Shown: positions 53,534 through 62,500, numbered from the stretch's first letter. The stretch: DNA of 64,000 nucleotides from Syntrophaceticus sp050949745 (GCA_050949745.1 JBMNGF010000018.1:162364-226363); one strand, 5' to 3'. The notes: a model not told the origin generated them from the sequence alone. Numbers and translations: made by a program.

Positions 53534-54817
53534 GTGGAGTTAGTCAATACAGAGTTGAAAAATTACAAAGAATATGAGGAATTAATTGATGTGGATACCA
53601 AACTGCAGCTAGAGTATTTTGCTGAAAGGCTGCAGGGAAAAAGGATCGCTATGGTCAATGCTACTGCCTTTGGGGGTGGGGTTGCCGAGATTCTGCATTC
53701 CCTGGTTCCCCTCTTCAGGAGTCTAGGAATTGATATTGATTGGTGGAAGATGGAGGGCAGTGATGAATTTTTTATAGTGACGAAAACCATTCATAACTGT
53801 CTGCAGGGGCAGAATGTTGAGTTGACCGATAAAGAAAAAGAAATCTATCTGGAATATAACAGACGAAATGCTTTAGAAATCAAAGACTGGGAGTATGACT
53901 TTATTGTTATCCACGATCCTCAGCCTGCCGCTATGATCCGCATGCGGGATCAAGTGGGGAAAGGGAAGTGGATCTGGCGCTGCCATATTGATACATCTAC
54001 TCCCGACCCGGAGTGTTGGGATTTTATCTATCAGTTCATCCAGGATTATGATGCCTGTATCTTCACTATGGATGAGTATGTTCGAGAAAATGAGAGTCTG
54101 CCTCATCTCACTTTTTTCACTCCGACCATTGATCCCTTGGGGATCAAAAACATTCCGTTGGAATTGGATGAGGCAAAAGAAATACTCGGCCGGTTTGGGG
54201 TTGATAACAATAGGCCTCTGCTTACCCAGATCTCACGTTTCGATCCCTGGAAGGATCCTTTAGGTGTAATCGATGTCTATCGTATCGTAACAAAGGAGTT
54301 CCCCAGTGTGCAGTTGGCTTTAGTGGGTTCTATGGCTACCGATGACCCTGAGGGATGGGATTATCTGTACAAAACGCTGAGAAAAGCGGGAGAAGATTAT
54401 GATATCAAGGTTGTTACTAATTTTAATGGTGTAACAAGCCTGGAAGTAAATGCCTTTCAAACCTGCTCCAGTGTGATCATACAAAAATCGATCAGGGAAG
54501 GTTTTGGTCTTACTGTCTCTGAAGGACTTTGGAAGGGGATACCTGTGGTAGGTGGTAATGTGGGGGGTATAAGGGTGCAAATTGATGATGGTATTAACGG
54601 ATACCTGGTGGAAACTGTTGAGGAATGTGCGGAAAGGGTACTGACACTGCTGCGGAATACGGCTATGGCTGAAAAAATGGGCCTTGCGGGCAAGGAAAAG
54701 GTGCGTCAAAATTTCTTGATCACCACCAATATGCTGAACTATTTGAAGCTGTTTTATGAACTCAGTTCAAAGACTGACACTGACTTGGGCATGACAACAG
54801 CTTACCCGGTTTTTTAG
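53534..54817 (+). CDS. treT: Trehalose synthase TreT-like glycosyltransferase (GT4)
   Basis: 427 aa from a GTG with AAAGGAG 9 nt upstream. The N-terminal domain reads VNATAFGGGVAEILHSLVPLFRSLGIDIDWW and the C-terminal donor site IREGFGLTVSEGLWKGIPVVGGNVGGI, matching trehalose glycosyltransferring synthases. These join NDP-glucose and glucose to trehalose, or run in reverse to recover ADP-glucose. Together with treZ this suggests trehalose is both formed and linked to alpha-glucan turnover. A related activity (trehalose phosphorylase, GT4) cannot be excluded. Confidence 0.85.
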   Translation: MELVNTELKNYKEYEELIDVDTKLQLEYFAERLQGKRIAMVNATAFGGGVAEILHSLVPLFRSLGIDIDWWKMEGSDEFFIVTKTIHNCLQGQNVELTDKEKEIYLEYNRRNALEIKDWEYDFIVIHDPQPAAMIRMRDQVGKGKWIWRCHIDTSTPDPECWDFIYQFIQDYDACIFTMDEYVRENESLPHLTFFTPTIDPLGIKNIPLELDEAKEILGRFGVDNNRPLLTQISRFDPWKDPLGVIDVYRIVTKEFPSVQLALVGSMATDDPEGWDYLYKTLRKAGEDYDIKVVTNFNGVTSLEVNAFQTCSSVIIQKSIREGFGLTVSEGLWKGIPVVGGNVGGIRVQIDDGINGYLVETVEECAERVLTLLRNTAMAEKMGLAGKEKVRQNFLITTNMLNYLKLFYELSSKTDTDLGMTTAYPVF

Positions 54818-54900
54818 ATAGAGTGCTGTCAGGTGGTCTTTAGCCAAGGATTGTTTCCCTGTACTGCTAGTAGCAAGAAAAATCCGGAGGTGGAATTTTA

Positions 54901-56928
54901 TTGGGAACAGAGCAAAAACAATTGCAGCAGCTGGCGCAGTTATATGGTTTAGAGACCAGTTATTATGATATCAAGGGGCAGCATCAGCAGGCAGAACCCG
55001 ATGCCCTCTTTGCTGTGCTGCGCTGCTTAGGATTAGAGATTGATAATTCGGGTGATGTGCATAATGCCCTAAGGGAACGTAAAATGGAGCGGTGGCAGCA
55101 GTGTTTGGAACCGGTGTATACGTTCTTTGAGGGGGAGACACCGGTTCTTTCGGTGAGGCTCAGTGCCGAACAGGTCAATCAAATGGTTTATTGTAAGCTG
55201 GAATTGGAAACAGGGGAGACTAGAAACTGGGAAACCAGTTTGTCAGAGCTTCCGGAAGAGCAGAGCGCTGAAGTGGAAGGTTCACGCTATGTGTTAAAAA
55301 AATTGGAGCTGCCTCCTCTTCCTCTAGGCTATCACCATTTTACATTAACGTTTTCCTCTACTAACTGGGAGACGATGGTGATATCTGCACCTGAGCGGAT
55401 GTATACCCTTGCAGATAGTGAAAAAGACAGGATTTGGGGATTATTTATTCCACTATATGCACTGCGCTCTGCTCACAATTGGGGTGTGGGGGATTTTTCC
55501 GATATGGAAACACTGATGCAGTGGGCACAGACGCAGGGGGGTGGCCTGGTGGGAACACTTCCCTTGCTCTCCACTTATCTTGGACAGCCTTTCGATCCCA
55601 GTCCCTATGCTCCTGTCAGCAAACTTTTTTGGAATGAGTTATACCTGGATGTGGCTAGAGCGCCGGAATTAGAGCAGTGTCAGGGAGCTCAGCAGTTGAT
55701 TCAGTCCGCGGGCTTTCAGGAGGAGATAAAGAAATTGCGAGATGGGGACTTGGTGGATTATGCTGGGTGTATGGCAGTCAAACGCCAGGCTTTGGAACAG
55801 CTGGCAGAATGTTTGTTCGATGGAAGCTCTGATAGACGGAGACAATTGGAACAATGGCTGTCTGATAACCCTGATGCTCAACAGTATGCCCGTTTCCGGG
55901 CGGCGGTAGAAAAGATGGGAAAGGGATGGTTAGAGTGGCCTGAACAGATGCAGAAAGAGCTGAAAGAAGGGGACTATGACCCTGCAGCCGAAAGGTACCA
56001 CCTTTATGTTCAATGGCTCATCGGGGAGCAGTTGGGTGGGGTGGCAGATCGGGCCCGTCAGGATGGAGTGGGGCTTTATCTCGATCTTCCTGTTGGTGTC
56101 CATCGATCTGGGTTTGATACCTGGTGGGAGCGGGATGCCTTTGCACTCACAGCCAGTGCCGGTTCCCCCCCTGATGATTTTCTGCCTGAAGGGCAGAACT
56201 GGGGGCTTCCACCCCTGCACCCGCAAAGGATCAGGGAACAGGGATACAGCTACTTCATAAAATGTATGCGCAATCACTTCCGGTATGCAGGGGTCTTGCG
56301 GTTAGACCATGTGATGATGCTGCACAGGCTTTTTTGGGTGCCTGAGGGACTCGGAGCCCGGGATGGAGTTTATGTTCGCTATAAGGCCAGGGAGTTTTAT
56401 GCAATTCTCGCTCTGGAGTCCTCCCGTTACAAAACCGTGCTCATTGGGGAAGATCTAGGAACTGTCCCAGACAGGGTGCGTGTTGCTATGGATAAGCGTG
56501 ATGTTTACCGCATGTATGTGTTGCCTTTTGAACTATACGGGCCTAAGGGTGCGCCCCAGCCGGTACAGTCTGCCGTTCAGGCATCTATGAATACACATGA
56601 CATGGTACCTTTTGCTGCCTTTTGGGAGAGCAAAAACAGGGATGAGCAGGCGGCCATGGCCAACTACCTTTATGAAGGCGGCTGGATCACCACGTTGAAT
56701 CCCGAGGCAAGGGAAGTGCTCCAGGGATGGCTGAAATATCTGGCCGCCAGCCCTGCCCAAATACTGCTCATCAGCTTAGAGGATCTCTGGCTGGAAAAGG
56801 AACCGCAAAATGCTCCCGGAGATTTAGATTACCCTAATTGGCAGCGCAAGGCACAGCATACACTGGAAAACCTTGATGAAACCGAAGGAGTGATCGATGC
56901 CCTGCAGGAGGTTCAGAGGATGTACTAA
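54901..56928 (+). CDS. malQ: 4-alpha-glucanotransferase (amylomaltase, GH77)
   Basis: 675 aa from a TTG with GGAGGTGG 8 nt upstream; no better start nearby. The first about 150 residues are an N-terminal extension, followed by the GH77 domain: LYALRSAHNWGVGDFSD, DPSPYAPVSKLFWNELYLD, nucleophile Asp in LRLDHVMM, acid/base Glu in LIGEDLGTVPD and Asp in NTHDMV. It transfers glucan chains between malto-oligosaccharides, feeding the other enzymes of the cluster. It ends in a clear terminator. Confidence 0.92.
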   Translation: MGTEQKQLQQLAQLYGLETSYYDIKGQHQQAEPDALFAVLRCLGLEIDNSGDVHNALRERKMERWQQCLEPVYTFFEGETPVLSVRLSAEQVNQMVYCKLELETGETRNWETSLSELPEEQSAEVEGSRYVLKKLELPPLPLGYHHFTLTFSSTNWETMVISAPERMYTLADSEKDRIWGLFIPLYALRSAHNWGVGDFSDMETLMQWAQTQGGGLVGTLPLLSTYLGQPFDPSPYAPVSKLFWNELYLDVARAPELEQCQGAQQLIQSAGFQEEIKKLRDGDLVDYAGCMAVKRQALEQLAECLFDGSSDRRRQLEQWLSDNPDAQQYARFRAAVEKMGKGWLEWPEQMQKELKEGDYDPAAERYHLYVQWLIGEQLGGVADRARQDGVGLYLDLPVGVHRSGFDTWWERDAFALTASAGSPPDDFLPEGQNWGLPPLHPQRIREQGYSYFIKCMRNHFRYAGVLRLDHVMMLHRLFWVPEGLGARDGVYVRYKAREFYAILALESSRYKTVLIGEDLGTVPDRVRVAMDKRDVYRMYVLPFELYGPKGAPQPVQSAVQASMNTHDMVPFAAFWESKNRDEQAAMANYLYEGGWITTLNPEAREVLQGWLKYLAASPAQILLISLEDLWLEKEPQNAPGDLDYPNWQRKAQHTLENLDETEGVIDALQEVQRMY

Positions 56929-56955
56929 AGGGATGATAGTATATTCTAGAGTAGT

Positions 56956-56980
56956 ACGCCGCAGTAGCTTTCTGCGGCGT
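56956..56980 (+). terminator. Terminator after malQ
   Basis: ACGCCGCAG (56956-56964) pairs with CTGCGGCGT (56972-56980) around a 7-nt loop. The following sequence has only a modest T content. Confidence 0.75.
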
Positions 56981-57032
56981 TATGACTTTTGAGCACCATA
57001 ATGCCGGAAAAACGCAATAATTCACATTTGTA

Positions 57033-57059
57033 TTGACAGCATCTCTGAAATGGTATATT
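57033..57059 (+). promoter_or_regulatory. Promoter candidate for the MBL-fold gene
   Basis: TTGACA (57033-57038) and TATATT (57054-57059), with a 15-nt spacer that is shorter than ideal. Confidence 0.45.
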
Positions 57060-57091
57060 TTGTGCTTAAACCCATAAAGGAGATGCCGGAG

Positions 57092-57934
57092 TTGCTGAAA
57101 ATAAAGATTCTTGTGGAAAACCAGGTGAACCGAAGGGGCTTGCTTGCTGAACACGGGCTGTCTATTTTAATAACAATCGATGGTATCAATGTGCTTTTTG
57201 ATGCAGGACAGACTGGCGTGCTTACCTTCAATGCCCAACAGGATGGAATTGATCTCAGGTGTGTGGATGCAGTTGTCTTAAGTCATGGACACTATGACCA
57301 TACAGGAGGCATCCCTCACTTTTGTAAATTGAATAGGGATGCACCCCTCTATATCCACCCCAAGGCATTTGCTGAGAGATTTAACAGCTCAGATGGAAAA
57401 CCCTCAGGTGCGCATATTGGTATTCCTTGGACATCGGATGATATGGATAGCTTAAAAAACAGAATTATAACCAGTGAAATGCCTTTAGAAATACATAAAA
57501 ACGTAATATTGTCAGGTGAAGTAGAAAGGACTGTATCTTTCGAAAGTGGGCCATCAAGCTTTCTCTTAAGAGGTGACAACAACAGGCTCTGTGAAGACAG
57601 GGTTATAGATGAGCAGTTTCTGACCATTAAGAGAGATGAAGGTATTTACATTTTTGTGGGATGCAGCCACCCCGGTATTATCAACTGCATTAGACAAGCA
57701 AAAAATCTTTTTCCAAATGAAAGGATTGCTGCTGTCATAGGAGGTATGCATCTCCGAAATGTTGGGATGCAGAGTTTGCAGGCATCGATAAGGTGTTTAC
57801 TGGAATTAGGGGTTGATAGAGTTATACCACTTCACTGTACCGGTTTTACGGCGGTCTATGAAATGAAAAAGGCTTTGCAGGACAGGATGATAGTGCTTAC
57901 CTGTGGGGATGAATTTTTATTAAGCGATAATTAA
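57092..57934 (+). CDS. MBL-fold metallo-hydrolase
   Basis: 280 aa from the TTG at 57092, 9 nt after AAAGGAG; the in-frame ATG at 57083 abuts the ribosome site and is less likely. The zinc motif is SHGHYDHTGG, with further ligands in FVGCSHPGIIN and the final LHCTGF. The layout (NQVNRRGLLAEHGLSILI near the start, MHLRNVGMQ late) is that of the dihydropterin-phosphate-synthase-like MBL group found in methanogens and clostridia. It precedes the DUF134/DUF5320 cluster, where such MBL proteins are common. The reaction is unknown. Confidence 0.85.
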   Translation: MLKIKILVENQVNRRGLLAEHGLSILITIDGINVLFDAGQTGVLTFNAQQDGIDLRCVDAVVLSHGHYDHTGGIPHFCKLNRDAPLYIHPKAFAERFNSSDGKPSGAHIGIPWTSDDMDSLKNRIITSEMPLEIHKNVILSGEVERTVSFESGPSSFLLRGDNNRLCEDRVIDEQFLTIKRDEGIYIFVGCSHPGIINCIRQAKNLFPNERIAAVIGGMHLRNVGMQSLQASIRCLLELGVDRVIPLHCTGFTAVYEMKKALQDRMIVLTCGDEFLLSDN

Positions 57935-57953
57935 AAAAAATGCTCATAAATAA

Positions 57954-57982
57954 TTGACAAAAATAATAATCCAGTGTATTAT
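57954..57982 (+). promoter_or_regulatory. Promoter of the DUF134 gene
   Basis: TTGACA (57954-57959) and TATTAT (57977-57982) with a 17-nt spacer. Confidence 0.7.
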
Positions 57983-57986
57983 GTAA

Positions 57987-58000
57987 TGAGCATATGCACA
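57987..58000. promoter_or_regulatory. Palindromic operator candidate of the DUF134 cluster
   Basis: TGAGCATATGCACA is a 14-nt palindrome apart from one base pair, just downstream of the -10 box and 21 nt before the DUF134 start. Its place suggests autoregulation by the HTH protein encoded next. Confidence 0.5.
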
Positions 58001-58021
58001 TAATAATGATGAGGTGAAGGC

Positions 58022-58357
58022 ATGCCTAGGAGGAAGAAATGCAGAAGGGTAGGATTTATTCCCTCCAACCAAGCTTTTTATCCGCAAAATCAAAACGCAG
58101 ATAAGGTGATACTGAATATAGAAGAGGTTGAAGCTATCAGACTTGCCGACCTGGAACAGATGGAACAGAATGAGGCGGCTGAAATGATGAATATTTCCCG
58201 GGGAACCTTTCAGCGCATTATCAAAACCGCCAGGGAGAAGGTTGCTGATGCTCTTATAAACGGAAAGATGATGCAGATCAGCGGTGGACATTACGAATTG
58301 GTAGATGGCAGCACAGTAAATCGTCATCGCCGGAGGTTCAGAGGCGGGAGAGGTTAG
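58022..58357 (+). CDS. DUF134-family HTH protein
   Basis: 111 aa. It has the DUF134 hallmark: MPRRKKCRRV at the start, then a Tyr/Pro segment, then EEVEAIRLADLEQMEQNEAAEMMNISRGTFQRIIKTAREKVADALI, a sigma-70-region-4-like helix-turn-helix (about 33-78). The C-terminus is Arg/Gly rich. AGGTGA precedes the ATG. These proteins accompany DUF5320 and NifX/NifB-like iron-molybdenum cluster proteins in anaerobes and are thought to be regulators. The two small glycine-rich genes follow in the same operon. Confidence 0.9.
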   Translation: MPRRKKCRRVGFIPSNQAFYPQNQNADKVILNIEEVEAIRLADLEQMEQNEAAEMMNISRGTFQRIIKTAREKVADALINGKMMQISGGHYELVDGSTVNRHRRRFRGGRG

Positions 58358-58388
58358 GAAGATATCCCACAAGAAGGGGGGGGATGTT

Positions 58389-58637
58389 ATGCCATTTGGT
58401 GATGGAACAGGTCCTGCAGGAGCAGGAAAAAGAGGTGGCCGAGGATCTGGCGGCGGCAGAAGTCAGGGCGGTAGAGGCCAAGGCGGTAAAGGACGCGGTG
58501 GTATGGGAGCAGCAAACCAAGCTGGACCTATAGGAGAATGTGTATGTCCTGCATGTGGTGCAAGAGTGTCTCATCAGCAGGGAGTACCTTGTACATCTAT
58601 GCAGTGTCCAAGTTGTGGTGCAAAAATGACCAGATAA
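58389..58637 (+). CDS. Small glycine-rich protein with C-terminal zinc-ribbon
   Basis: 82 aa. The N-terminal half is a Gly/Arg/Gln low-complexity region (from MPFGDGTGPAGAG); the C-terminal half has two CxxC pairs, CPACGARVSHQQGVPC and CPSCGAKM, as in a zinc ribbon or iron-sulfur site. GGGGGG precedes the ATG at 7 nt. The GDGTGP start motif is shared with the next gene. Likely part of the metal-cluster-associated DUF134/DUF5320 set; function unknown. Confidence 0.85.
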   Translation: MPFGDGTGPAGAGKRGGRGSGGGRSQGGRGQGGKGRGGMGAANQAGPIGECVCPACGARVSHQQGVPCTSMQCPSCGAKMTR

Positions 58638-58672
58638 ATTATTAAAATATTTTTAAAAGGAGAGTGTATAGG

Positions 58673-59002
58673 ATGCCTAGAGGAGATGGAACCGGGCCGA
58701 TGGGAATGGGCCCAATGACAGGAAGAGGTGCAGGCTTTTGTGCAGGAGCAGCAGCACCAGGTTTCACGTCAGCAGGATTCGGTTTTGGCAGGGGCAGAGG
58801 TAGAGGTTTTGGAAGGATGTATAACCCGGGATGGCAGGCTGGGTATGTACCATATGGTTATCGTCCTCCGGTTGCTCCAGCTGCTCCGGCTGCTGGTCCC
58901 TATGGGGTGGATGAAAAGGAGGCCTTGCAGAGGCAGGCTCAGTTTCTTGAAGAACAGCTTAATGAAATAAAGGACCGGCTGAGCAAACTGGAAAGCGAAT
59001 AA
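58673..59002 (+). CDS. DUF5320-family glycine-rich protein
   Basis: 109 aa from the ATG at 58673 (AAAAGGAGAG upstream; a GTG three codons earlier is too close). It begins MPRGDGTGPMGMGPMTGRGAGFC, then a Gly/Arg-rich and Pro/Ala-rich middle, and ends in a coiled coil (EKEALQRQAQFLEEQLNEIKDRLSKLE), the standard DUF5320 architecture. The coiled coil probably allows oligomerisation; the role is unknown. A strong terminator ends the operon. Confidence 0.9.
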   Translation: MPRGDGTGPMGMGPMTGRGAGFCAGAAAPGFTSAGFGFGRGRGRGFGRMYNPGWQAGYVPYGYRPPVAPAAPAAGPYGVDEKEALQRQAQFLEEQLNEIKDRLSKLESE

Positions 59003-59030
59003 TGAAGCAGGTTGGTTATCAACATTTTTA

Positions 59031-59069
59031 GGGTAGCACCTTTTATCTAAGGTGCTACCCTTTTATTTT
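59031..59069 (+). terminator. Terminator after the DUF5320 gene
   Basis: Perfect 12-bp arms GGGTAGCACCTT (59031-59042) and complement (59049-59060) with a 6-nt loop, followed by TTTTATTTT. Confidence 0.92.
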
Positions 59070-59388
59070 GGGTGATATAATATTGACTCTTCTCACCACC
59101 ATGTAGATAGTCGGTATTTTCTATAATTAGAAAGTTGTCACAGACTTTGTGCTCCTTGTTAATAATCACAGAGTGTGTCTAAAATTATAATTTTCACAGT
59201 TGTACTGTGGTATGTAGATTCCGTTTTTTCGGCATATAATATGATGTTTATTGGAACATTCCGTAATATTGTTAACTAGTATCGATAAAACGGCAGAACA
59301 AATGGTTGTTGTTGACAATGTAAATGCCCTTAAAATACTGTTATTGAGCTATGACAGAACCGGTAAAACGCTTTAAGAATGGCCTATA
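59070..59388. other. Intergenic region without a visible gene
   Basis: A/T-rich. No reading frame, repeat or clear promoter could be supported. Confidence 0.3.
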
Positions 59389-59643
59389 TTATTTGAATGG
59401 ATCTTTGATCCCCATCTCTTTGAGCGTATACTCGTAAAGAAATTCTAAATCATCATAAGGAAATTCAAGATGAACTTTTTCTTGTTTGTTGTTTTTGATA
59501 TCCTTCGAATCCTTTGCTTTAGGTGTTTCAATTATATTTTTTTTCTGATTGCTACTGGTATTGTGGCGTTCTATATTGGCTGCATTTTTGGCCATTCCGT
59601 TGATTACACCCCCTTCTTCTGATATTTGAGAGGCATGCACCAT
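59389..59643 (-). CDS. Hypothetical small charged protein
   Basis: 84 aa if begun at the first ATG; a later ATG (MAKNAANIE) with GGGGGTG 10-12 nt upstream is a credible alternative. The middle is low complexity and rich in Lys, Asn and Asp, and the end (VHLEFPYDDLEFLYEYTLKEMGIKDPFK) reads like a short folded tail. No family recognised. It stands alone between two plus-strand units. Confidence 0.45.
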   Translation of the reverse strand: MVHASQISEEGGVINGMAKNAANIERHNTSSNQKKNIIETPKAKDSKDIKNNKQEKVHLEFPYDDLEFLYEYTLKEMGIKDPFK

Positions 59644-59811
59644 TTTTCACAATTTGACCGGTGCTAACTATTATATGCAATATTTATGCCAAAATAAAGA
59701 GTGAAAGAAACCCTATTTTTTGAGTGTTTGCTATTGTCAATAGAAAGGCGAACTGTTAGAATGAATTGGAAAAGGAATGTATACAAAAATGTGCACAAGG
59801 GAGTTTTGGTA

Positions 59812-60336
59812 TTGAATGACTTTTACCGCATCGGGGATAAGCTTGTCAGTATGGAGAAGCTCAACCGCTCCTTGGCTGAGATGCTGACTCTACGCAGTAC
59901 AGGGCTTTCCCAGCAGGAAGTTGCCGATCGCTGTGGTGTTGATCGAACCTTTCTTTCTCGATTGGAGAAGCTGGGAGCTGTACGTAAGGGAAAAAGCATT
60001 GCTGTTATCGGTTTTCCAATACAGAACAAGGAAGAGATCGTTTCCTTATTGGATGAGTTGGGGGTTGAGTTCAGACTGCTGATGACAAATAATGAGCGCT
60101 GGCGTTATGTGACCGAAAAGTCTGGCCTGGAGTTGTTCAATGAGGTAATGAGCTTAGTGGCAAAGAGTAGAACTTATGATGTGGTAATCTTAATCGGATC
60201 ACGGCAGCGTATTAACTGGTGTGCTGCTCTTTTGGACAAGGAAGTGCTAGGGATTGATCTGGGAGAATCGCCAATTGAAGAGGACAAATATGTTGACCCT
60301 GATCATTTGCGAAAGCTGATCATTTCGGCACAGTGA
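59812..60336 (+). CDS. HTH transcriptional regulator (quinate-dehydrogenase-cluster type)
   Basis: 174 aa from the TTG at 59812, 8 nt after AAGGGAG; the longer frame from 59701 has no ribosome site. Residues about 20-60 are a helix-turn-helix of the Cro/C1 style (LSQQEVADRCGVDRTFLSRLEKLGAV), and the rest is an alpha/beta domain (KSIAVIGFPIQNKEEI, DVVILIGSRQRINW) that looks like a small-ligand or nucleotide sensor. It is 43 nt upstream of the first dehydrogenase-like gene and very probably controls it. Confidence 0.75.
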   Translation: MNDFYRIGDKLVSMEKLNRSLAEMLTLRSTGLSQQEVADRCGVDRTFLSRLEKLGAVRKGKSIAVIGFPIQNKEEIVSLLDELGVEFRLLMTNNERWRYVTEKSGLELFNEVMSLVAKSRTYDVVILIGSRQRINWCAALLDKEVLGIDLGESPIEEDKYVDPDHLRKLIISAQ

Positions 60337-60379
60337 AATGACCGGTAAGCAGATGCTTTTTTGAAAGCGAGGTAGACCT

Positions 60380-61324
60380 ATGAAACAGGTTGTGAGCGTA
60401 AGTTTGGGTTCGTCTAAACGGGATCATAAAGTAGAGGCTGAATTTTTAGGGGAAAAATTTGTTATAGAGCGGATAGGTACTGATGGAGATATGCAGCGAG
60501 CGATCCAGATGATCCGTGAACTTGATGGCAAAGTAGATGCCTTCGGTATGGGGGGGATCGATCTCTATGTGGTGGCCGGAAACAGGCGTTATGCTCTCCG
60601 AGAGGCAAAAAAAATCGCCGCTGCGGCACAGCTCACTCCGATTGTTGATGGCAGCGGTTTAAAAAACACCTTAGAGAGACGAGTGATCAATTATCTTCAA
60701 CAAGAATTAAAATGGAACTTTCAGGGCAAACATGTATTGGTGGTATCAGGGGTTGACCGTTTTGGAATCGCCGAGGCTCTTTGGAATGCTGGCTGTAAGA
60801 CTACTTATGGTGACCTGATCTTTGCGTTGGGAATACCTATTCCAGTGCATAGGTTATCGACTCTGCGGTTTATTGCTCATACCCTGCTTCCTGTATTGAG
60901 TCAACTTCCCTTTAAGTATTTGTATCCTACTGGGAAAAAGCAGGAGACAGTAAACACAAAATACGAGTACTACTATCAACACAATGATATTATTGCCGGA
61001 GATTTTCACTTTATTAGAAAATATATGCCCCCAGAACTACCTGGTAAGATCATCATCACCAATACTGTGACCAAAGATGACTTGGAACTTCTACGGGAGC
61101 GGGGTGTAAGGGTTCTGGTAACCACTACTCCGGAAATGCAGGGGCGCTCCTTTGGTACTAATGTCCTGGAGGGTGTCTTGATCAGTCTTTTGGGGAAGGG
61201 GGTTGATGAGGTACAACCTGAGGATTATAACGGTCTGTTAGATAGACTGCAGTTGAAGCCCCGTATCGTCTATCTACAGGAAGAGAAAGAACCGATCGGG
61301 GATCCGTTATCTTTAGCAAAATAG
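60380..61324 (+). CDS. Quinate 5-dehydrogenase-annotated family protein
   Basis: 314 aa, soluble. Motifs include VVSVSLGSSKRDHK at the start, GKVDAFGMGGIDLYVVAG, and a Rossmann-like VLVVSGVDRFGIAEAL in the middle. Close homologues in Moorella and Desulfotomaculum relatives are, to my memory, labelled quinate 5-dehydrogenase, but that label rests on weak evidence. It forms a conserved pair with the next gene. AAGCGAGGTAG precedes the ATG. Confidence 0.65.
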   Translation: MKQVVSVSLGSSKRDHKVEAEFLGEKFVIERIGTDGDMQRAIQMIRELDGKVDAFGMGGIDLYVVAGNRRYALREAKKIAAAAQLTPIVDGSGLKNTLERRVINYLQQELKWNFQGKHVLVVSGVDRFGIAEALWNAGCKTTYGDLIFALGIPIPVHRLSTLRFIAHTLLPVLSQLPFKYLYPTGKKQETVNTKYEYYYQHNDIIAGDFHFIRKYMPPELPGKIIITNTVTKDDLELLRERGVRVLVTTTPEMQGRSFGTNVLEGVLISLLGKGVDEVQPEDYNGLLDRLQLKPRIVYLQEEKEPIGDPLSLAK

Positions 61325-61429
61325 TGATATTATTGTTGTTTTGCTGAACAGGACAAATAAAGCTCCCATCTCCTATCCAAATAGGAGTTATAATGTGCTG
61401 CTGCAGCTGCTTAGAGTAAGGAGTGATTA

Positions 61430-62500
61430 ATGATGACGAAATTTGCATTTATCATACATCCCATTGATTTGGGATACATTACAAGAAAAATAAAACCGTT
61501 TAAACTGTTACCGAGCAGACTTGCGGAGGGTATAGTATCTCGTTTTCCCGTTTATAAAGCCTCTAATATTACAGGGATCAAATCATCTCTAGCAGAAACA
61601 GAAGGGTATTTTATTATCTGTCCGTTGACCTCTCGCCAGATGTTGGAATTGCCTGAAGAATATGTGCTGAAACGGATCCTCGAAGCAGGTAAATTGGCTG
61701 AAAAGCTGGGAGCTGGGATAGTGGGACTGGGAGCTATGACAGCTGTGGTTGGAGATGCTGGGATAACGATAGCTGATAACCTGGGTATTGCTGTTACTAC
61801 TGGCAACAGTTATACTGTGGCTATGGCTCTGGAGGGAACCAGAAAAGCATTGGAGTATGCAGGTATCGACATGACTCAAGCAAAAGCAGTAGTCTTGGGT
61901 GCTACGGGGTCAATAGGCAGTGTTTGTGCCAGAATATTGGCTGGTGAGGTAAGGGCTCTGACTCTGGTTTCCCGTACACAATCCCGTTTGGAGAGGCTGG
62001 CTTATCAGATCCTGCATGAAACAGGAACTGCTGTTAAACTTACCACTGACACAAAAAAGGCTCTCTTTGATGCAGATATTGTAATAACTGTAACATCTGC
62101 AGTTGATACGCTCATCGAACCCCAGGATTTAAAGCCAGGTGCTGTTGTTTGTGATGTTGCCCGCCCCCGTGATGTCTCTGCTAAAGTAGCTAGTGAACGA
62201 CCTGATGTATTGGTTGTTGAGGGTGGTGTAGTGGATGTTCCTGGTGATAATGTTCAGTTTAATTTCAATTTCGGTTTTCCACCAGGGACAGCTTATGCCT
62301 GTATGGCGGAAACCATGATCCTTGCGCTGGAGGATAGATGTGAAAACTTTTCTCTAGGGCGGGAGCTTACTGTTTCCCAGGTCAGAGAAATTCATCGTTT
62401 AGGTAAAAAGCATGGCTTTAAACTTGCAGGCCTGCGCAGTTTTGAACGCGCACTTACTCCAGAGGAGCTAAAACATTTTCCAAGAGTGCTTGACAAATAG
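61430..62500 (+). CDS. Shikimate-dehydrogenase-like / acyl-ACP-reductase-like NAD(P)-binding protein
   Basis: 356 aa; start ATG 61430 (a second ATG follows directly) with TAAGGAG upstream. It begins FAFIIHPIDLGYI. There is a Cys-free TTGNSYTVAMALEGTRKA segment, a Rossmann motif VVLGATGSIGSVCARIL (about residues 155-171) and DVARPRDVS. This combination resembles the cyanobacterial fatty acyl-ACP reductase fold more than true shikimate dehydrogenase, though automatic annotation often says the latter. The catalytic Cys of those reductases is not visible in the expected place. It may use a CoA- or ACP-linked or quinate-like substrate. Confidence 0.65.
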   Translation: MMTKFAFIIHPIDLGYITRKIKPFKLLPSRLAEGIVSRFPVYKASNITGIKSSLAETEGYFIICPLTSRQMLELPEEYVLKRILEAGKLAEKLGAGIVGLGAMTAVVGDAGITIADNLGIAVTTGNSYTVAMALEGTRKALEYAGIDMTQAKAVVLGATGSIGSVCARILAGEVRALTLVSRTQSRLERLAYQILHETGTAVKLTTDTKKALFDADIVITVTSAVDTLIEPQDLKPGAVVCDVARPRDVSAKVASERPDVLVVEGGVVDVPGDNVQFNFNFGFPPGTAYACMAETMILALEDRCENFSLGRELTVSQVREIHRLGKKHGFKLAGLRSFERALTPEELKHFPRVLDK

